Of a stretch of 64,000 nt of DNA, positions 59,631-64,000 are shown piece by piece. Source of the DNA: Bacillota bacterium (GTDB lineage: Bacteria > Bacillota > Clostridia > Oscillospirales > Oscillospiraceae). A model generated the notes under the pieces. That model ran no database searches. It saw only the letters and a program-made list of their open reading frames with translations, and was not told the origin of the DNA. Numbering within the stretch: position 1 is the first letter of the stretch; each line of letters opens with the position of its first letter. Location: the NCBI GenBank assembly GCA_028719885.1, contig JAQYLT010000039.1, positions 36,472 through 100,471 on the forward strand, given 5' to 3'. The translations under genes and the position numbers were made by a program.

Positions 59631-59851
59631 TTGCAACCAAGTCTTGACGGTTGAATGTTGGTTGATACCGATGGTTGACCGAAAAAATGTTGAAACACAA
59701 TGTATTTTTGACCATTTCAACTAAACAACCAAACAACCAAGTATGTAAAAGATTATTTTAGAATTACAGAAAAATAAAAGTCTTGAATATGCGTGGTTGT
59801 TGGTTGTTGGTTGATTGGTTGCACCAAACGAATAGAAAGGAATGATTTATT

Positions 59852-60082
59852 TTGACAGATGCAGCAAAAGAGGCACGCAGGGAATATATGCGTAAATGGA
59901 GAGAGGAAAACCGTCAATCCATCCGTGAGTATAACAGAAACTGGCGAAGAGCCAACCGGGATGCAATGAACCGATATGCAAAAGAGTGGAGGGATGCCAA
60001 CCCTGACAAGGTGAAAGGCTACCGAGAATCGTACTGGGAGCGCAGGGCGGAACAGACCACTTTGGAAGGGGGTGCGGTTTGA
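59852..60082 (+). CDS. Basic protein with four 15-aa tandem repeats
   Basis: REYMRKWREENRQSI/REYNRNWRRANRDAM/NRYAKEWRDANPDKV/KGYRESYWERRAEQT; TTG start. Confidence 0.65.
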   Translation: MTDAAKEARREYMRKWREENRQSIREYNRNWRRANRDAMNRYAKEWRDANPDKVKGYRESYWERRAEQTTLEGGAV

Positions 60083-60243
60083 TGACGAGGACACCGCAAG
60101 AGGCATACCAGATGTTGATTGATATGCAATGCGAAAAAATCCGCCACCTTGAACAGGAAAAGGATCGGCAGCGGAAAGAGATCAACCGCCTAAAGCGGCA
60201 GATTAAGGAAATGGAGAAAAAGCTGAATGCGAAAGCTGATTGA
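60082..60243 (+). CDS. Small coiled-coil protein (53 aa)
   Basis: MTRTPQEAYQMLIDMQCEKIRHLEQEKDRQRKEINRLKRQIKEMEKKLNAKAD; ATGA overlap with upstream ORF. Confidence 0.5.
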   Translation: MTRTPQEAYQMLIDMQCEKIRHLEQEKDRQRKEINRLKRQIKEMEKKLNAKAD

Positions 60244-60287
60244 TTTAATTCGGCGGTTATTTTTGAAAACTGCCACGAAAGAAAGGG

Positions 60288-60662
60288 GTGCCGACGTTGT
60301 CAACGATGAACAACGAGCAGATCATGGCTGCGCTGATTGCGTGCGGAAGTGTTCGGGCTGCTGCCAAGGCTGTAGGATGCAGCGAAACCACGATTCGGTC
60401 AAGGCTGAATGACCCCGATTTTCGCAAGGAATACGAAACCGCAAAAGGTGCGGTGCTGACAGAGGCTTGTGATGCTTTGGGTGCAAGGCTGACCCATGCT
60501 GTCGATGTTCTTGTGGAAGTGTTAGACAATACGGAAAACGCCGCCACGGTGCGAGTATCAGCCGCTGACAGTCTGCTCCGGCATGGCTTGCGGTACATCG
60601 AAATGGGCAACATTCTGCTCCGGCTTGATGCTTTGGAACAGAGAACCAACGGCGAGGGGTGA
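60288..60662 (+). CDS. HTH protein resembling phage terminase small subunit / phBC6A51-type
   Basis: GTG start; IAALIACGSVRAAAKAVGCSETTIRSRLNDPDFRKEYETAKGAVL...AATVRVSAADSLLRHGLRYIE. Confidence 0.65.
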   Translation: MPTLSTMNNEQIMAALIACGSVRAAAKAVGCSETTIRSRLNDPDFRKEYETAKGAVLTEACDALGARLTHAVDVLVEVLDNTENAATVRVSAADSLLRHGLRYIEMGNILLRLDALEQRTNGEG

Positions 60663-60666
60663 CGGA

Positions 60667-60948
60667 ATGAAAGATTATACAAACCGCTTGCAGGTGCTTG
60701 AACGGTTTTTCTGTGTCAAGTCAATTCCTACTTTTGACCAATTCAAAACGAAATGGGCGGAGGCAGACCCTCTTTCCCGGTCTGTTTTGGCAGCATTGGC
60801 AGAAAGCGGAGATTTTGATGGATGGGGCAAATCGTGGAGCCGGTATATGACCGCTGTGCGTGGGTACCTGCTCCAAATGGGGGGGATTGACCCCGATGCA
60901 CAGAGCCTCCGGCAGCTTGCCGCAGAGATGGAGGGGGAATGCTTATGA
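60667..60948 (+). CDS. Hypothetical protein
   Basis: MKDYTNRLQVLERFFCVKSIPTFDQFKTKWAEADPLSRSVLAALAES; tightly packed in element 2 array. Confidence 0.55.
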   Translation: MKDYTNRLQVLERFFCVKSIPTFDQFKTKWAEADPLSRSVLAALAESGDFDGWGKSWSRYMTAVRGYLLQMGGIDPDAQSLRQLAAEMEGECL

Positions 60949-61160
60949 AAACTATTCTTGACCGCCTACAAGCCATGGAACGGCTTATGCCGTCATTGGT
61001 TACGGTTACATATCCCGATGGTACACAGACCGCTGTGGAGGCTCTGAAAGCCTTTGAGATAGCCGTAAATAACAGGAATGCGATATTCTCTGTCCCCAAC
61101 AATCAAGCCATGGAAACCCTTTTGCGAGCCGTGGCGGATGCCGTCGCAGATGATGAATAA
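60945..61160 (+). CDS. Small hypothetical protein
   Basis: MKTILDRLQAMERLMPSLVTVTYPDGTQTAVEALKAFEIAVNN; overlaps the previous stop. Confidence 0.55.
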   Translation: MKTILDRLQAMERLMPSLVTVTYPDGTQTAVEALKAFEIAVNNRNAIFSVPNNQAMETLLRAVADAVADDE

Positions 61161-61175
61161 AGGGAGTTGATAAAG

Positions 61176-61616
61176 ATGGATGAATGGAAAGTTGACGAAC
61201 ACGGAAAACGATACCGGGAAACGGCACCGGGACACCGTGAATATGAAATGACAATCACATTGTCCGGCGGTATTGAAATCCCTGTGTCCCAGTTGGACGA
61301 ATACCACCGCCGTCAAAAAGAGGCGGAAGAAAAACGCCGTCAAGCCGCTTTGGAGGAAATGGAAAACAGACCTGCTCCCCGAAGCTGTCCTTTTATGGAT
61401 GGATGCAATAATACTTGCCGTCGTGAAAAGTGCATGATATTTCTTGATGGCAGATGTAGTATTGCTGTCATTGCCGATGCTACCGGCGCAGAGATCGAAG
61501 AAGCACCGGCAAGGGATAAGAAATGCCCATTTTCAATTTATGGACATTGTGAAAACTGCGCCCTGTATTCTAAAGGTTGCGCCATTGTACGGATTGCAAC
61601 CGCCACCAATAAATGA
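61176..61616 (+). CDS. Cys-rich hypothetical protein
   Basis: CPFMDGCNNTCRREKC and KCPFSIYGHCENCALYSKGC clusters. Confidence 0.6.
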   Translation: MDEWKVDEHGKRYRETAPGHREYEMTITLSGGIEIPVSQLDEYHRRQKEAEEKRRQAALEEMENRPAPRSCPFMDGCNNTCRREKCMIFLDGRCSIAVIADATGAEIEEAPARDKKCPFSIYGHCENCALYSKGCAIVRIATATNK

Positions 61617-61639
61617 TTATGAAATGAGGTTTTGAAAGT

Positions 61640-62275
61640 ATGAGTAAGTTTAGCAGTTATGCAAAGAGAATGAATGAGATTGCAAATGCCACCTTTGCCG
61701 AATACCGGGAAAAGAGTGATGCTGTCAAGTCTGCAGAAAGCAGGTACAGAGCCTATCCGTGGAGGGATGGCGCAGACCCTACCTATTTAGCAAAGAGTGC
61801 CAGGGCAAAGGCTGACCTTGCAGAGGCAAACGCACAGTTTGAGCATTGCCGCCGTCATCTGTTCGAGGAACAGCGGAGAGATGTTGCCGTTATTCGTGCG
61901 GAGTTGGTGGAGGCTTTGAGCAAAGAGTATGCCGCAGACCCCTCCAAAGTGGATATGCAGACTTTGGAACTGCTGCGTAGCGGTATCATGTCCGCCGATG
62001 AATATAGCCGCCTGATTGATGCAGCAGCCTCCAACGGCAATCATACAATGGTGAGGTTGATTGCAAAGAATGCCGCTGACATGGCAGAAAAGGCAACTGA
62101 TGCCGATGTTGCCCGGAGTTATAGACTTGTTTCCCATAGGGGCAAGGGCAACGATGGCAACGAGTATCTGCGAGCCTTTGACTTTTTGGCTGACACCTTT
62201 AACCGCTGCGAGCGAAATTTTGCATTGTCCACCAAATGGGACGAACTGACCTCCCCTGTGGTTGAAAGTTTCTAA
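61640..62275 (+). CDS. Hypothetical helical phage-like protein
   Basis: 211-aa ORF with RBS-like GAGG; MSKFSSYAKRMNEIANATFAEYREKSDAVKSAE. Confidence 0.6.
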   Translation: MSKFSSYAKRMNEIANATFAEYREKSDAVKSAESRYRAYPWRDGADPTYLAKSARAKADLAEANAQFEHCRRHLFEEQRRDVAVIRAELVEALSKEYAADPSKVDMQTLELLRSGIMSADEYSRLIDAAASNGNHTMVRLIAKNAADMAEKATDADVARSYRLVSHRGKGNDGNEYLRAFDFLADTFNRCERNFALSTKWDELTSPVVESF

Positions 62276-62277
62276 CT

Positions 62278-62448
62278 ATGGCGGTTAGTGACAAATTCAT
62301 GAAACGGCAAGCAGAGAATGCCAAGGCTGATGCCCTTGTATGCTTGAACTGCACAAAGTCAGAATGCAATGGATCGGCGCAATGCTTCCGTGAAATGAAA
62401 AAACTATCCCAAAAGAAAAAGGGGCAAACCGATGAAAAAGACACTTGA
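62278..62448 (+). CDS. Small CxxC protein
   Basis: MAVSDKFMKRQAENAKADALVCLNCTKSECNGSAQCFREMKKLSQ. Confidence 0.5.
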   Translation: MAVSDKFMKRQAENAKADALVCLNCTKSECNGSAQCFREMKKLSQKKKGQTDEKDT

Positions 62449-62740
62449 TGCCCGAATGAGGGCAATCGAACACAAGGCGGATATGCTGACAAAGTTTGCA
62501 CCTGTCCATGTTGCAATCCGCAAATCGTTTTTCTATGATGAATTGCCGGAGGAATGGCGTGACCTTTACTGTGAGTATGTCGCCATTGACAGAGCCGTGA
62601 TGGAACACATCATGCTGACGGCTGTGGGTGACCTCCATTTCATTCTTCATGAAATTGAGAAACCTACCCCGGAAGAATTGCAAGAGATTATTGCGTGGGT
62701 AGAATCGAGGGTAAACAATTCGGAGGAATTGGAGACCTAA
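62432..62740 (+). CDS. Hypothetical protein
   Basis: MKKTLDARMRAIEHKADMLTKFAPVHVAIRKSFFYDELPEEWRDLYCEYV; overlaps upstream ORF. Confidence 0.55.
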   Translation: MKKTLDARMRAIEHKADMLTKFAPVHVAIRKSFFYDELPEEWRDLYCEYVAIDRAVMEHIMLTAVGDLHFILHEIEKPTPEELQEIIAWVESRVNNSEELET

Positions 62741-62985
62741 AAAAAGATATTTGCATAGTGCATTCGGCACATGAGTTTCTCCTTTCGGGAAAGCCGTCCA
62801 GTTATCCGCTGGGCGGTTTTTCTGTGCCTTTTGGGTGCTAAAAATCCGATTTGTTGACACTTTTAGTTGACAAAACCCAATTTTGCCGATTTTGGGCGAA
62901 AATCAATTTTGTGTAAAATGTTTGGAATTTTCCTGAAAACAAAGAAAAACACCGCAAACCAAACGGTTTACGGTGTGATTTTCTG

Positions 62986-63061
<76 letters not shown>

Positions 63062-63185
63062 ATATTGCTGACTGCGAGAAATATATTAGCAGAACAGCGG
63101 ACAAATGTCAAGAATAAATATGTCCGCAGAAGCGGATTTCACGAAAATTTTTGCCGAAAGTCCGGAGAAGAAATTCTCCGGGCTT

Positions 63186-63842
63186 TCAGTTATCGCCTCT
63201 GCCGTAATCGTCGTCGAACATATATGTAACGTCCTTTTTGTAGCGGAACTTCTTTTCCTTGCCTTTGAAAAGCCGCACGATGCTGCGGCGATACTCAATC
63301 AGGACGAGCACTCCTATAAGGAGCACAAGATTTCTCACTACCACCGCATCGATGCTCATCACGGCGACGAGGCACATGAACGCCATGGCGATGATCGCCG
63401 ACAGCGACACGTAGCGGCTGACGAGATACACCACCGCGAAAACGATCACGCCCGCAAACGCGACCTCTCCGCTCACAAAAAAGCTGCCGACGGCGACGGC
63501 CAGCAGGCTGGGCTCGCCCCTGAAGCGATAGAGGATGGGGAAATTCGTCCCCAGCACAACGCAGAACAGCGCAAAGGCAAAGCCCACGTCGGCGTGACCG
63601 ACAATGAGCATGAGAAGTCCGCCGATGGATACGGGAATAAGGACTTTAAGAACCTCTACGATCAGCAGCTTGGCTACGCCTTTCCAGCCGTGATGCTTCA
63701 AAAAGCGGGTTATGCCCACGTTATCGCGGCTGTAATTGAGGATGTTCTCGTGAAAAAAGATGTGTGAGGACAGGATAGGCGTGCTCAGACTCCCGAAGGA
63801 GTAGGAAATAAGCGCGGTAAGGCACAGTAAAAAAGCGGTCAT
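63186..63842 (-). CDS. plsY: PlsY-like glycerol-3-phosphate acyltransferase family protein
   Basis: [58 protein letters not shown] resembles PlsY; adjacent to der. Confidence 0.75.
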   Translation of the reverse strand: MTAFLLCLTALISYSFGSLSTPILSSHIFFHENILNYSRDNVGITRFLKHHGWKGVAKLLIVEVLKVLIPVSIGGLLMLIVGHADVGFAFALFCVVLGTNFPILYRFRGEPSLLAVAVGSFFVSGEVAFAGVIVFAVVYLVSRYVSLSAIIAMAFMCLVAVMSIDAVVVRNLVLLIGVLVLIEYRRSIVRLFKGKEKKFRYKKDVTYMFDDDYGRGDN

Positions 63843-64000
63843 TGCTTATCTCCCTTCTGCCGTATCACCATGCGTATGGGCGTGCCCTCGAGTCCGAAAA
63901 CGGCGCGGATCTGGTTTTCGATATAGCGCTGGTATGAGAAGTGGAACAGCTCGCGGCTGTTGCAGAAGATGACGAAGTTAGGCGGCTTGATGCCGGTCTG
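63839..64000 (-). CDS. der: GTPase Der C-terminus (5' part beyond window)
   Basis: Minus-strand [53 protein letters not shown] matches Der KH-domain end. Confidence 0.9.
   Translation of the reverse strand, partial: QTGIKPPNFVIFCNSRELFHFSYQRYIENQIRAVFGLEGTPIRMVIRQKGDKQ

Overview
The window reads as a gut-type Firmicutes (Clostridia/Oscillospiraceae-like) chromosome segment, judged by gene families only. Positions 1-39.8 kb are mostly carbohydrate uptake and signalling: an LplB-type permease fragment, an AraC regulator with a DUF624 protein, an SBP with a hybrid histidine kinase, a complete MalFG/UgpC-type ABC operon, an LRR-like protein with a TPR/RCC1-propeller protein, GH43, an Fe-S aldo/keto reductase, an ECF Ni/Co transporter, a YesMN two-component system with its own SBP, a MATE exporter, CIRCE-groESL, and a YtfQRT/YjfF-type sugar ABC operon with a divergent GntR/LacI-type regulator. 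About eight copies of an intergenic, terminal-inverted-repeat element are spread through 4-39.7 kb. They are built from GTAGGG-(palindrome) hairpin modules whose stems vary in a compensatory way. From 39.8-49.6 kb there is a MarR/CoA-dehydratase-activase block and a redox/hypothetical block. Two integrated mobile elements follow. Element 1 (about 50.2-55.85 kb) has a degenerate direct-repeat array, mobC without a relaxase, xis, a RepA-like ATPase, an HNH cargo gene and an integrase. Element 2 (55,854-63,031) is bounded by 47-bp direct repeats of the 3' part of tRNA-Ala(GGC). It has an integrase, a hairpin-rich noncoding region with a consensus promoter, an xis-like ORF, a VapE-like primase/helicase, a TerS-like HTH protein and several small ORFs, with no structural or conjugation genes, so it looks like a phage satellite. 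The window ends in plsY and the 3' end of der. The best candidates for something undescribed are element 2 with its putative ncRNA, the covarying hairpin repeat family, and two SBP-kinase sensing modules that lack adjacent permeases.
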